A stretch of 64,000 bases of DNA from Dermanyssus gallinae (GCA_003439945.1 QVRM01001287.1:1-64000); one strand, 5' to 3'. Shown: positions 1 to 11,686, counted from the first letter of the stretch. The notes: generated by a model not told the origin, from the sequence alone. Numbers and translations: made by a program.

Positions 1-439
1 CCATGGTGCAAACCACATTCCCTAATCAGAAATCTAGCGAGTTGTTACACAATCCAGAGGTCATCTTTATGACTTAGAACGTCCTTCACGGGATTTGTCG
101 CCTAGACCTAAAAAATCCAATTGGAAATTTTTCGTACTCTCCATATACACTCACCATGGGTAGGACTTCATCCCTAATGGCCAAAGGCTCTTCGAAATAC
201 TCTTGTGCACTTAATCGTCGCTAGAATTTGTACAAATAAAAAGAGTGCAGCCTGATTATTTTGTACGGAAATTTTGACAATTGTTTTAATTGCATAATTC
301 TCACACCGTTGTCTTTCAGAGAATCGAATTTTCTATTCAAACATCAGACAAGCAGATGGCGTTATCCGCCACGGATTCAATTCTTAACTAACTACGCGCG
401 CAAATAATCTTACGATTTGAATAAACAACTTTCTCAGGC
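1..439. other. Unassigned, probably old repeat
   Basis: I see no gene here. Positions 318-405 resemble 29130-29220 (shared pieces include GCTATCCGCCA/GTTATCCGCCA followed by GGATTCAATTCTTAACT-like sequence), so at least part of the stretch is an interspersed repeat. The rest has no open frame with recognisable content. Confidence 0.4.
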
Positions 440-615
440 GTATAGTGGCGGCGTGGTGCATTCTCCTGCGTCTCGCGACCAGAGGAGACACATAGGTACG
501 TGTGTTCGAGCCCCACCGATGCGCATTTGTATTTATGGGGCCGTCTAAGAAGCAATATGAAAAGCAGTCTCCTAGACGTTAAATCCTGACTGAGGGTCAG
601 CCCGAAAAGTTTAGG
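440..615 (+). repeat. tRNA-derived SINE, copy 1 (family A)
   Basis: The head has RNA polymerase III promoter boxes: an A-box-like TGGCGGCGTGG and a B-box-like GTTCGAGCCCC. A shared body follows (GCATTTGTATTTATGGGG, then a GACGTTAAATC motif and GAGGGTCAGCCC). The same order of blocks occurs at 32600-32779 and 44932-45126, which defines the family. This copy has diverged most and shows no clear target-site duplication. Confidence 0.75.
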
Positions 616-1079
616 CCCTCTACGTATATATATATACATATGTAGGGTGCGACTATTCCATGAGGCCTGCGAAACCCAACAACGATAACATTACGTGTGC
701 TTTAGTACGCATAGGTGCGCTATTGCAAGCCTACACACACTTACGCTCACAGATCCTCACGTATAGACGTCGTGGTGTGGTGCAAATGCGGTTGCACACA
801 CGGTCGCCACGGCGGGGAAGCTCTCTGCAAGCGTGGGGCTCCAACCCACTAAAAAACAGTCATGTCCCCGTCCCCCGATCTGACTGGAAACTGCTTGCGC
901 ATCTCAGGGGGGGGGGGAGTGAATCTACTACTCCTGGCGGGTGTGTTCCCCGGGAGCCACGAGGAGGGGACCGCCTAAGAGGGTTGACTCAATTATTTTT
1001 GTAGTATTGATTTAAAAGTTTCAGATATGATGTTCCAGTATTATCGTGTTTCCGTTATTTTTTCGCGGATGTCATGTAG
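616..1079. other. Unassigned interval
   Basis: A 114-codon open frame lies at 660-1004, but its product has no recognisable domain, includes a G homopolymer (908-917) and looks like chance. There is a short (AT)n at 626-640. I see nothing else. Confidence 0.4.
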
Positions 1080-2895
1080 GTTAAAAGCAGATGTCTAGAT
1101 TAAAAGCCGAAGGGGTGCAGGGCACCTCCGAATAGTGTGCTCTAGGGTGTCCTCTGGTCCATCGCCGCAGTAGATGCAATTAGAGCTGGGAACCTTCCCG
1201 ATTCTGAACAGGTAGGACTGGAAGTCGCCGTGATCTGTCAGGATCTGGGCCGAGTAGAAGGTGAGTTCACCCCCTAGTCGGGTCAGCCAGTCTCTGATGT
1301 TTGGGATTAGGGTACGGAGACTGGCACCTGGGACACCCTCTTGTAAGCCGTCCCATTCCTCTTGCCATAGGCCGATTGTGCGCCGACGCTCCTCGTCCTT
1401 TTTGCGCTGGGGTTCGCCCCATTGACGGTAGCGCTCGGCTGCTTTCAGGTCCCAGGGGACCGTTCCAGCAAGAATGAGGGCCGCCGCTGCGCTGACCGTC
1501 CGGTACCCCTCAATTACCCTGAGAGCTGCGACCCTTTGGGCCCGACTTAGGCGGTTCCTGTTGGCGGCTTACTTTAGGGCGTCGGTGGGCCAGGCCGGAG
1601 CTCCGTACAGGGCAACTGACTCGGCCGCGGACATGATTATGCGACGTCTGGATTAACGAGACCCGTACGTGTTAGGCATGAGCCGTGCGAACGTGTTGGC
1701 TGTCTTGATTGCCTTTTCACGTGTTGGCTGTCTTGTCGCCCGCCGCACGTGTTCGGTGCCACAGAGACCCCTGTCTAGGGTGACTCCGAGGTACCTCACC
1801 TTGTTGACAACTACGACCTCCAGGACTTCTATGTGGAGGTGTAGGGCGGGGCAGTTTCTCCGTCCCACCAGGAATATAGCCTTGCTTTTATAGGGAGTTA
1901 GAGCAAGACCCGTCACCTGCATCTAGTAGGAGACATCGGCAAGTGCTTCATTCGCACGGCTCTGTAACAGATCCGGGGTCCGAGCCTGGAGGGTGAGGAC
2001 AAGGTCGTCGGCATAGGCTAGGAGCTTGTCCCACCAGGAATATAGCCTTGCTTTAATAGGGGGTTAGAGCATGACCCTGTCACCTGCATCTAGTAGGAAG
2101 ACATCGGCAAGTGCTTTATTCGCACAGGCTCTGTTAGCAGATCCGGGGTCCGGGCCTGGACGGTGAGGACAAGGTCGTCGGCATAGGCTAGGAGCTTGAC
2201 TATGGGGGAAAAGGTCTACTAGCCGCAGAGCGTCGTCGCATCTAAGGTTCTATAGCAGGGGGCCAAGTATGGAGCCCTGCTGGCACCCCTGCAGTCATGT
2301 TAAAACTGGTCCCCGTAAGACAATATTGTTCTGTCTTACAGGTAGTTTGAAACGATTCGAAGTAGGTAAAAGGGAGCGTTCTTCTTGCAGAGAGTCTCCA
2401 GGATGACTCTCTACGGTAAACTGTTAAAAGCGTTTCGGACGTCAAGCAGAATGGCTAGGTAAAAATCTCGTCTTCTTAGAGGAGACTCGTGGAGGAGTTT
2501 GGACCTATGTCTAAATCTGCCGTATGGCATCGGCAGTTGAGTGGCCCTTGCGAAATTCGTGTTCGGCTTCCGACAGCAGGCCGTTCTCCTCCGCGAAGTG
2601 CCTCCTTGATGGACTCAAATGCTTTGGCCAGGGAGCCGAGCAGACAGATGGGGCGGAATGAGTGAAAGCCCTTAGGTATAAGGACAAGACCTTGCGACAT
2701 TCCATGCGTCAGGAAACGAACTCGACTGAAGCATCCCGGTCGCCGCCGTTGCCACTGCTTCTGGGAATTTTTTCAGTCGTAACCGCGGAGACCGGGATAC
2801 CGTCCGCGCCGGCGCCTTTCCAGGTTTGAGGCGTGCCGCAGCGTTCAGCACCTCTTGTAGGGTGACTTCCAAAAGGTCTGGAGCCTGTAGGTAAG
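1080..2895 (-). mobile_element. Decayed R1-like non-LTR retrotransposon
   Basis: Read on the minus strand, this holds the end of a LINE ORF2 in order. A pre-RT stretch with PGKAP lies near 2810-2870, an RT stretch with SFRPICLLGSLAKAFESI near 2620-2680, GLLSEAEHEFRKGHST near 2545-2590, and the polymerase centre YADD near 2007-2016. Next come VRYLGVTLDR near 1790, and LYGAPAW near 1600. The C-terminal zinc knuckle is CIYCGDG...DTLEHTIRRC (C-x2-C-x8-H-x4-C) near 1130-1180. This knuckle downstream of the RT is typical of R1/Jockey-type elements. Stop codons and frame changes show it is dead. An internal duplication (1864-2199) repeats the YADD region. A SINE piece abuts the 5' side at 2895-2945. 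Confidence 0.85.
1864..2199 (-). repeat. 166-bp tandem duplication inside the LINE
   Basis: The stretch beginning CCCACCAGGAATATAGCC at 1864 starts again at 2030 and runs through GGCATAGGCTAGGAGCTTG in both units (ending about 2028 and 2199). The units differ by a few substitutions and small indels. Each unit encodes the YADD catalytic motif on the minus strand, so the polymerase active site is present twice. It must have arisen after the element was already non-functional, or it killed the element. Confidence 0.85.
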
Positions 2896-2945
2896 GGGCG
2901 CGGTGGAAGGGCGGGTGCGCCTCGCGACTGGAGGAGACACATCAA
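2895..2945 (+). repeat. SINE family A, 5' fragment
   Basis: The sequence GTGCGCCTCGCGACTGGAGG followed by AGACACAT matches the head region of the SINEs at 440, 32600 and 44932. Only about 50 bp is recognisable and the body is missing. Confidence 0.5.
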
Positions 2946-4439
2946 ATAATTGTTATCCATTGGAGGTGGCTGTGTCCAATACTTGAGGACCAACATTGAG
3001 CTTTTCCCAGTGAGGCGGCAGTTAAGGTACCGAGAGAAAGCTTTGACATCGCTGGTATTCATATATGTTTAGATTAGTCTCAACAGCATCGATGAAATTG
3101 GCGGCGTAACCCAGGTGGCAAGAGAACTGCTAGTCATGGCTGTTATCCACCGGGGTGTCGCCGATGCCTGTTATTAATCGAATTTTCTTTGAGCGATGGT
3201 CTAATATTAAAAACAACCTCCTGAAAAATAAGTGTGTTTTAATCTGGCAGAAACTATGGGTTTAAGGAAGTACTGTTCTCGCTCATTTCGCTAACAGAAT
3301 TCACCGGGCTGAAATGCGTCATCTCTAAAGGTCCCTACTTTCTCGGCTTCCTTAATACGTCCTGCTGCTGTGGAATTAGCCTAGTCTGTCCTTGGTAGAT
3401 TGAGGTCACAAAGAGCAACAAATGCAATACCTTACCTCAAGACTACTACAATAGGTCTAACGCATACGTCTTGGCGCTGAATTGTAAGTCGTGCATTTGC
3501 GCTACCGGCGTTGTATGTGCACCAGCGAAGAAGATACCCGCTTACCGGGAATATCTATAACCAGTACAGATGAAATTTGCATGCATCGCGCGAGGAATGC
3601 CCGCAGTGACTTGTCTGGTACATCCTTGAGGATTTGAGCTCACGGTTGCATTGTCCTGCCAGGTAAGTGTGCTTAGGTGAGCCACACGCGTTATCTAGAG
3701 GCGATTAGTCTCAGCAGCATCGACTAGAGATTTAAGGAAGGTTTACTATCTTCAATGACTTTGCTAACCGAAAATGTATTCACTCACGGGCTTAAAAAGG
3801 CGTTGGCTCTCAATTAAAAGTGTATTCCTAGCTAAAATATACGCCACCAAAGGAATCTTAAGACGAGCAAGTAGTGTTGCCGACCGGATTGTTGACAGAG
3901 TGTCGAATGGGCGAATATGTGTTGTTTTGGAGTGAAATATCAACTATTTGGTATACGGATGTGGATGGTCGTACATCACTCCCTCACAAAAACAGCGCTA
4001 TTGCGGACGAACATACTAATGAACAGCTACACTATGTTGCTCCATTTGTTTAAAAGCGGGTTCGATAGAGAAACCAGATATACCGTCGTTTCTGGCAAAG
4101 TATAGGCCGTGCACCAGTCGCTAAAGTCCGTCCTCTACTAACACGGGACCCTATGGGAGTCGGACTTTGGGGGGGGGCGGCTTACTTTCATCATATTGCG
4201 AGTCAAACCACCACTAATATGATGCCAAAAGAATTAATTTTTTTAAGAAGGTTGTTTTTAATTCTAGACCATCCTCCGTCCCCTACGCGCTTGGAACTTA
4301 ACCTGAGGTATATCTTCAATGCACCGAGGGCCGGACATGTTAAGATAAGGGTTTCCCCAATAGTCCTTCTTCAACCTCTACTACTACGCGACATGTGTGA
4401 CTCGTGACAGCGAGTTCTCCTCAAGGTACGCCATTCCGT
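2946..4439. other. Repeat debris with two copies of a short conserved motif
   Basis: No gene is recognised. Positions 3196-3226 and 4228-4320 (opposite orientation) carry the motif GGTCTARAATTAAAAACAAC, also found near 8335, 33484 and 34350. Two stretches near 3068 and 3704 share GATTAGTCTCARCAGCATCG. A G homopolymer lies at 4168-4176. Open frames at 3917-4105 and 4153-4407 have no recognisable content. Confidence 0.5.
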
Positions 4440-5860
4440 TTCCATTAACTTTCCAACTTCTACCGACCAATTCACTCTGCGGGCAGTCAACGTTCACAGA
4501 ATCCGCCGTATAAAAAAAATTCTGCTGCACTGCCCCGAACAGATTCCTGTGTGGTTCCACTGTTCAGAAGCAAGAATCGCCTGTGCCGAGACAACTACAA
4601 ACCTGTCAGTACTCCCGCGCCAATATCGAAAGTCTTAAAAAATGCCTTATCAAACATTCAAAGATTTTATCGAAGGACACAACTTCTATATGATAAAAGT
4701 TCGAGTTTGACACAAGATGTCAACTATGGTACCTCTGATGGACTTTGTCGAAGAGATTCGGAAGCAGATTAAAGAACACTGTAGTGGCGGTTTTTATTGC
4801 CCTGAGAAAGACTTTTGATACTGTGAACCTTAATATTATTTTTTAAACTTTTTACTTACGGGGAGGAGGAAAATTTTATAAGGTGGGTGCACTCATGTAT
4901 CTCCGAAGGACCCCAAGTTGTTCAAATTGGACATTCCCCATATAGAAAAAAGAATCATTCGGGGTGGCTCAAGGATGTATTAGTGGTCCGTTATTATTTA
5001 ATGTTTTTGTTAACGACATTTGTAATGTCCCGAAACATAGTAAACTAACTTTATTTGCTGACTACATAACTGCTCTATTCGTAGGCGACTCCCCCTAACA
5101 GGTCGAGGCAATGATTCTTGAGGACATTGAGAACTATCTCTATGGTTCAGAAGTACCGGCATCTACATGAATTGGTGCAAAACAAGAGTTGTTCGGTTAA
5201 AAACTCCACGAGGCCAAACGGAGAGCAATCCTGAAGCTTTTATCTGAGATGGTTGCCCGCAGGATATACTAATTGAAACGAAGTTCCTGGGTATCGCGCC
5301 TGATGAACATCTGACGACCCAAGCGCATACGAAACATGCCCAAAAAATAGCTGCTATCTGCCGCAGTTGCTAAATCCTCCCCGTTAGTGTCTCACGGCAA
5401 TGTACCATGGGTATGTACAAAGCCGCTTGACATATGGTCGGAAGATATACGGCCTTACTCACTGCGTGTGATAGAACTTCGCTTCATAAGAAGGCGCTTC
5501 GTTTCGTCTTGGGTTTCCCACAGTGCGTGTCAGTAACAACAGAATAATATTAAGAATTCTCGGTGCTCCTATTACCATATATAATTAAATTAACCACAGC
5601 TCAAATAAAGCGCAAAATAAAATTCTTCTTAGTTACCATCTAAACCTGGCTGACCTTACCCAATCTGCAAGAGCCCGAAACACCTGAGGGTCGGCATCTT
5701 ACTTGCGCATTGTCTCGAGATATCGGTAATCGAGGTTTGCACTCCGTAATTTAGGTGTCACATTATAAAACCAGTTGCCTATATAAATATAATTGATCTT
5801 TTAACAATGGCAATATGTTCACCACAAAGCAGTTTATTATTTAATTTTATGACTACAGGG
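4440..5860 (+). mobile_element. Decayed CR1/Jockey-like LINE (RT and 3' end)
   Basis: The plus strand encodes reverse transcriptase pieces broken by stops: LRKTFDTVN near 4800-4830, GVAQGCISGPLLFN near 4965-5005, then VNDI and LFADYITALF near 5010-5080. The last corresponds to the catalytic FADD with the second Asp lost. A later stretch near 5470-5560 encodes KKALRFVLGFPT-like sequence. The 3' part (5630-5790) matches 33920-34130, so the two are copies of one family. There are many stops and frameshifts, and no endonuclease domain is visible upstream. Confidence 0.8.
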
Positions 5861-6759
5861 AAATGTGAATAACTAACTACACCTGGGCTTGTGGGAAGTG
5901 CTACCAGTTAAGCTTATCTTCGAGGCAGCCCCTCATTGTGCCCATAATTGCTGCCGCATTGCCGCGCTGAACCGCCAGAGATCGTCGCCGAAGTAGAAAG
6001 TCAAAAGCGCTTTTGTCCCTTGTCGCCTGTTCGATTCGTTTGCCAATCTTCTATAGGAGCGGCCATGTCCCAGGACCAGGCTCCCCGAGTGTCTTCAACA
6101 CTAGCAGCACGAAAATAAACTGGTTGGCGAGCTGGGCATATTTGTTGCTCTTTAGACGTTCAGCCTTGCGTGTCGCGGAGCCAGCGGCAGATGCGCTGGC
6201 CTCCAGGTTCGAGGGGGCGAGCGTGTCGGTGATCGTCGCATCCCAAATAAGCGCCATTCTTCTTTTAAAGAGGATAATTTAGCCAATATGTTGCCAACGG
6301 AACCGTAGAATGAAGACAGACGAAAATGCGCGGGTTCTCACACTCACTGATTCTTATTTATTATGATTCACGATACGAAATAGAGCAATACGGCAGCGCC
6401 GCCTCTCCTTGTAACATTGCCTAGTCTAGCTCACTACTCTATGTCCCGGCGGTTAGCGCGAAGCTGTTTCGCCGCCAGAACTCACACACAGTACACACTT
6501 AACAATACTGCTGTGCTACTCAACTAAATATATATGTATATATATATATATAAAATCTACCTGTCGTCTAGTCCGTCGCTTCTCAGGAGGCCGGTTGGCT
6601 CTCGAATGCACGGTAATAGAGCTGACCTCAAGGCCCTGGCAGTGATCTCATTAACCTCACTGTGACGGCTTTGGCGTCCTTCGCTTCTGCTGCAGGAGAG
6701 CCCGTGGGTCCCCAGATGTCCTGTGCTCATTAGCTAGCCTTGTTTTCAACTGTTCAACT
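5861..6759. other. Unassigned interval
   Basis: There is no recognisable gene. Open frames on both strands at 6013-6282 overlap each other and match nothing I know. A short (AT)n lies at 6528-6553. Confidence 0.4.
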
Positions 6760-7010
6760 GTTTGTTTCTTGACATTTCTTGTAGCTAATTGCACACATTA
6801 ATTTCAAGCTCTATTAAGCACATAGCTTGTTCGGAGCCCCATTTATGAAATAACAATGTTTAATTTATATATGCAATTTTCATCTATTTACAATATATTG
6901 CAACATGGTTGTATTTTTATATCACTTTTAACCAAATGCCAAAGTTTCAAGTTAATGCTCTTTGAGATCGCATTTGAATTTGAGCAGGGACTTTGTCTGC
7001 CTAACGGAGG
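6760..7010 (+). repeat. Interspersed repeat, copy 1 (second copy at 33150-33450)
   Basis: Shared blocks with 33150-33450, in the same order: TCTATTAAGCACA, TTGTTCGGAGCC/CTGTTCGGAGCC, TTTATGARATNACAATGT, GCATTTGAATTT, and CTTTGTCTGCCT. The copies are diverged and the element type is not clear. An AT-rich, gene-free body ending next to retroelement-like sequence suggests the 3' part of a retroelement. Confidence 0.6.
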
Positions 7011-8079
7011 CCGGAACTTTGTTCCAGTTGGAGGCCCCAATGTTCTGATTGATAGCTTTGACTGGTTGGAGTTGGCGTGTGACAGAGTAAGCAGGCTTGA
7101 TGCGTTTCACCTTGTAGATATGGGTGTTGCTGATGTTGCCAAACCATATAAGCCTGGATGCACTCCAACTGCTATCCTACAGTGGCCAACATGCTCGAGC
7201 CAGCATCGGACTGGCATGCTGGAGCTTATGGGCAAAAAGATTCGCCAAGAGAATCGCCGCAGATTGCGATTCAGCGCTGGGCTTCCAGTGTCCACCCCCC
7301 GGGCAGAGCCCACTCCCCGCTCGGGACATGCTCGTACGCTAAAAAGAGAAGGTCGCAGCATGGGACTCCTCTATCCTGGTCTCGAGGTAATGGTTCACAA
7401 TTGCAAATCAGGAGAGGGTGGAAGAGGCGGTTTTTAGTTTCACACTACCTTCCACTGATACTGGAGGGTGTGCGTAAAAGCATTTTCCACCTCTTTAAAA
7501 AAGGGGTGTGTCGAGTAACCAAAAGTAAAAGAGCTCAGAATGACGCATCATTTCCTCATCATAGCATGGTGAGAGTCTCATCAGAATGACACATAACTTC
7601 ACTCATTGCGTAGATCGAACTGCTTTGGTATATATTTCGGAATTGAGAGTAGGCGGCACGCAGATAATAGTCAAAAATATTTTCTAAACGAAAGGCGCAA
7701 CAAATGTGATGGTACGTCTAAATATCTATTAAGCGTGGGTATGAGCGGGTATGGCATGCCAGAGGAGACGATTTCCCGCAATACCCTAAACGTAGAAATA
7801 TCAACACTCGATATGTACAATTTATCCACCGGGAAGATGTTATGTAAGATAAAAGTTGTCCCTAACTGATTTCTTTCGTTTTCTGGAAAATATTGTTCGG
7901 ACCGCCATCGCGCTCCACACCGTAACGCCGAGATCACAGCGTAGAATGAGGCATGCGATCGATACGGAACTGCTTTTTCATGTTATCATATAGCGCATAA
8001 TTAGGACAGCCAGTGACAGAAAACGACCAGCCGTTCGTAAGGCAAAAGGTTTCCGTTCGTGAAAAGCACCCCTTATGGT
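7011..8079. other. Unassigned; one unrecognised 193-codon frame overlaps its start
   Basis: An open frame runs 6856-7437 on the plus strand, but its first third lies inside the interspersed repeat and its product has no motif I recognise. Two further frames over 7124-7589 overlap it. With no splice signals or domains, I treat these as chance. Positions 7606-7869 hold an 87-codon frame, also unrecognised. Confidence 0.4.
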
Positions 8080-8335
8080 GAACGAAACAATAAGGTGGGT
8101 CTCATCAACATTAACAACTAAGCCAAACTTGTTAAAAGCGTTAATAAGCCTCTCCACTTAAAGAGTGCTGAGGTTACCAGTCAGTGCCAACGTTCGGGGA
8201 TTTAACCCAAAGGATCCTAGTATCATCGGCAAAAGCAAAGACCAAAGCGGTCCTTAAAGAACAGTTCTAGCCGGACGGAATGAATGGTCGTCATTGAAGA
8301 TATACCTCACGGTGGGTTCCAAGCCCGTAGAAGAC
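8080..8335 (-). mobile_element. LINE reverse transcriptase fragment
   Basis: On the minus strand, 8210-8260 reads VFAFADDTRIL, a reverse transcriptase catalytic FADD with its flanking beta strands. In another frame, 8095-8160 reads LSGE...INAFNKFGLVVNVDET, a typical continuation downstream of the RT centre. A frameshift separates the two. The rest of the element is missing. Confidence 0.65.
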
Positions 8336-8372
8336 GGAGGATGGTCTATAATTAAAAACAACCTCCTTAGAA
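8290..8372 (+). repeat. Short conserved repeat motif (five copies in window)
   Basis: An approximately 80-bp block: CATTGAAGATATACCTCA, then TTCCAAGCCCGT, then GACGGAGGATGGTCTA, then ATTAAAAACAACCTCCTT. Related copies lie at 4228-4320 (minus), 33453-33530 (plus, diverged), 34350-34395 (minus) and 3196-3226 (plus, short). Copies at 8290 and 4228 share the full length. It is probably the end of a retroelement family, since LINE pieces abut several copies. Confidence 0.6.
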
Positions 8373-8374
8373 AA

Positions 8375-10070
8375 AATGGAATAAATGGTCGTAACGGTAA
8401 CACACTCACGCAGATAAACAGCTTTGCTATCGGGTAAATTTACATTGCAATGGCTGCGATACAGCTTGTTGGCATTGCGTTCCAGCTGTCAGAGGGCTGG
8501 AGAAAAACGAAACGAACCTTCCATTTTGATAAGCTACCGGTGATGGAAGGTTCGTGAAAGGAAAACAATATTGTATAAAAATTTCCTGCTGTGGAAAGAT
8601 AAGAGTAACATGTCGCCTTAGATATATAACATTAGCCTAACATGCAAGCGTACCACCTGGAAACTTCCGTCAACACTGTTAAGAGTCGCACAAAGAGAGG
8701 ATCGACAAGTGACACGCTCATAAATACCGACTCCGTTGCCAAGGCTTGCTTAGGCGGCGTCCAAGGTACAGTATGGATTCCGCTCGGTTACAGTCTATTC
8801 AAAACTGCGTAAACAGATTGCACAAAGATAGCGAGTTGGCCGAAAGATGCTACGGGCAAGTTCTTGTGCTACAGGAACGAACTTAATCGTTCAACAAAAT
8901 AAGTTGCATTGTCAAACCGTTGCTAAAAAAAAAAACACTTTAAGTATTGAAACATTAGGTGGCAAAATAAACGCAAAGCAAAATAGCAAAAAGACTGCGA
9001 TTTCATGCAGAAGCATTGATCACAGTAGTTAAGAAAAAATGAAAGCCCCTAGCCATAAAGGAGAATGGTATGTTTCCGAAGACCGTACAGGTTAACATTG
9101 TTGCAATCAGTCAAACAAAGGCTGAGGGGGCATCCGAGCGAGCTCCGCCGGTGCACTTCACTTGATTGATCGCAATTGGTATTTTAATGACACTCTGTTG
9201 TAAAACACAAAGGTATGCCGGCAGGCCAGCCAACCGCCCGGTTTACCCGGATAGAAAAATGTTTATAGCGCCACGAGATAAGATTGTTTGCTGCGTCAGC
9301 CGTCATACCGAATTCCATATCGATTTAGTGAGAGTTTAGCGACGACGTTATTACTATTATTATGAGCAATATTCAAACGTGTCCCTTTCACCTAGAGCAG
9401 CAATGAAGGCGGCGGTATTCGATGAAATGCGCGACAATCGGCGGCTGCCCTGTGCCTATTTACAACGATTAGTAGTAAACCCACTGCTCGCCGGTGGTCA
9501 TAGCTTGATCGTGGTGGTAATGGCGTAAACTCACCTATTTTCGACGCGCATTTCAGTCGATTGTCTCTGTGCACTGCCTAGGCATGCTGCTGCGATGCCA
9601 TGCACGTTACAGAACGTGGCCACCACGTTCGGTGCACTTCGTTCGTGCACTAACACGAGAAAAATGCCACGTATGTGTATTTGTGTATACCTGCAACCGA
9701 AGCCAAATCAAGCACGCCAGAATGCGCGTCAAAATCTGCGGACGGATATGAATATCAGCCTAGGAAAAAAGGAGGAGGCAAAGAGGAAAACCCTGCATAC
9801 AGTGTTTGGCTGTGCCGCTTAGTGGGCGTGTGTAGAGCTATTGTAAGTCCTAGATGAACAGTCCTATCTGACTTAAGCTCAACGTTCCGCTAGCTGGCAG
9901 CTTCCGGCGACATTTTCGCATCGACCCGTGTGCTTTTTGCCTTGACACCCGCGGCTAGAACAGGGCTCGTCCAGAAGAAGAAAAAGGAGAAGGATATTTC
10001 TTCTTCATTTGCCTGTTCTTCGACAAGCCGTTATATTGCCGTTTAGTGTTTGTCGTCGACTGAGTCGCAG
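8375..10070. other. Unassigned interval
   Basis: I find no recognisable gene, RNA or mobile element. Short open frames at 8847-9032 and 9569-9857 carry no domain. The last 100 bases become more GC-rich and lead into the open frame at 10131. Confidence 0.35.
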
Positions 10071-10130
10071 ACTTGGCTACAAGAGCTGCTCAGCTTCTGA
10101 CCGTTCGCGACCTGCTGGATAATCGACGCG

Positions 10131-10748
10131 ATGCATATCAAGGCTGTCGTGGCTTCGAAGACAATCGCGAGCAAAAAGCCCGTAAAAGGCGAGCAAGCGG
10201 CCAAAAAAGATGTCGTTCTGTTGATGGGTCGGATGTTGGCCGACTTTCGCAGCGAGTACGAGCAGCGTCCGATATGGCTAGAGATTTTCGTCATGCAGGA
10301 CTGGTTCAAGCTCGCGATCGAAGTTCTCGAGCGCACAGCAGCGCAACAGTTGCCGTCGACCCGCTGCACCGCCGCATGCTCGGCCGAGGAAGACTGGCAG
10401 ACGAACGAATTCTGGACCCAAACGTCGAGCAGACGCAAGCTGTGGGAGCGGCCGCCGACGGAGACCGAGTACCTCATGGAGCATCTTCGACTCGAGTGTC
10501 TACGATTCGAGCGCATTCTCGAGAGGCTGGCTTGCGCGGGGCGTCGACGCACTGCAGGCGCTCAGCCGCTCCATTCTGACGGAAACACCGCGAATACTTC
10601 GAGTCACCCGATGCCTGGGCGAGGTTCGGCGACGCCGAACGGTGCCTGTCGAAGTTGTTGCCGCGGGACAGGCTTCGGCAGTTCGCACCAGCAAATAGCA
10701 GCCAGCCTAGCGGCAGAAAACAGAGAAAACAGAACAGTGTTAAGTTAG
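10131..10748 (+). CDS. Hypothetical protein, unrecognised 205-codon frame
   Basis: This is an ATG-started plus-strand frame in a locally GC-rich island. Residues 1-145 look protein-like, with amphipathic, charged helices and hydrophobic clusters (VVLLMGRMLADF, PIWLEIFVMQDWFKLAIEVL, EYLMEHLRLECLRFERILERL). After about residue 140 this frame becomes Gly/Ser/Arg-rich, while the next frames continue with better protein character (VDALQALSRSILTETPRIL in one; YFESPDAWARFGDAERCLSKLL near 10590-10650 in another). That pattern suggests one or more frameshifts, or splicing. No signal peptide, membrane span or known domain is visible. It could be a real gene with sequence errors, a decaying gene, or the exon of a larger gene. 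I give no function. Confidence 0.4.
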   Translation: MHIKAVVASKTIASKKPVKGEQAAKKDVVLLMGRMLADFRSEYEQRPIWLEIFVMQDWFKLAIEVLERTAAQQLPSTRCTAACSAEEDWQTNEFWTQTSSRRKLWERPPTETEYLMEHLRLECLRFERILERLACAGRRRTAGAQPLHSDGNTANTSSHPMPGRGSATPNGACRSCCRGTGFGSSHQQIAASLAAENRENRTVLS

Positions 10749-10749
10749 T

Positions 10750-11655
10750 GATCTCTATCTGTGCATACTCGTTCAGAGAGACACGAGAATTTTTAGACGG
10801 AAGGACAGTGGCAGATGGCTGAGAACATGAGACAACTAGCTACTACTTCGTAAGGTCGCACGGAAGGCGGCGTCGTGGTGTGGAGGCACTTCGCAAAATT
10901 CACCGAATGCACTTCGCGAAATTCACCGAATGCACTTCGCGTACCAAACAAACAACTCTTACAGCTGGAAGCTGAAAAACTACATCACGTTCATGCAGAA
11001 CGCTGCCAGGTGAAGAGAGAAGATAATGTCACGTTGACATGTAGTCGCAACGCAAGTCACGAGGCTATGCTAACCCATCGTCTGTTGTAATCGGTGGCTT
11101 GTGCATATGTATACTTTTTCTACTAGGGTTTCTAATAAAGTCAATTGAGCTTTCTGATATAAATGACAATTAGCTTGGCTCGAAGCGCATAATTTCTGCA
11201 TTTTCACTTAAACGCTGCATTTTGACTTGTCCGCGGCCGCACAAGGACAACCCGCGAATGTTGACGTGTGTTCGTACTTTCCCATTGATGTTCTAGGCAA
11301 CAAGAACCGTGTTTAACTTACCGTAAGTTATCAGAACCTGCGATCACGTAAGCCAAATATTGCTTTGCTCGGCAGATTAAACGCTCGATATGTACTTTCG
11401 AGAAACAGATTGGCAATTGCGTAGGAAAAAGTGGCACACTTAAAGAACAGATTGCAGAGAACCAAATTTGAGTCCAGAAACCATTGGAGTGTTCACTAAA
11501 CTCGATTCCGAGAGAGTACATTATTTTGGTGTTATGTTCTCTCATCTGCCGGTTTGGGTCTTAGCTGCCTTTTCGTCTCAACAGTTAGCATGGTTACAAT
11601 TGTCATTTGTCGCTTTCTCGTACACTCAAGTGGACGTAAAAAGATATCTTTGTTA
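10750..11655. other. Unassigned interval
   Basis: A short imperfect direct repeat (CACTTCGCAAAATTCACCGAATG, present twice with one change) lies at 10888-10935. No convincing gene is present. Confidence 0.4.

Positions 11656-11686
<31 letters not shown>

Noticed and set aside
6856..7437. 193-codon plus-strand gene
   Set aside because: Its first third is an interspersed repeat shared with 33150-33450 and the remainder has no recognisable motif. Several alternative frames overlap.
10440..10620. Dynein heavy chain C-terminal fragment
   Set aside because: A short helical run around LECLRFERIL could be laid against a dynein heavy-chain helix, but only with a frameshift and without the conserved VMS or VP-x-x-W motifs nearby.
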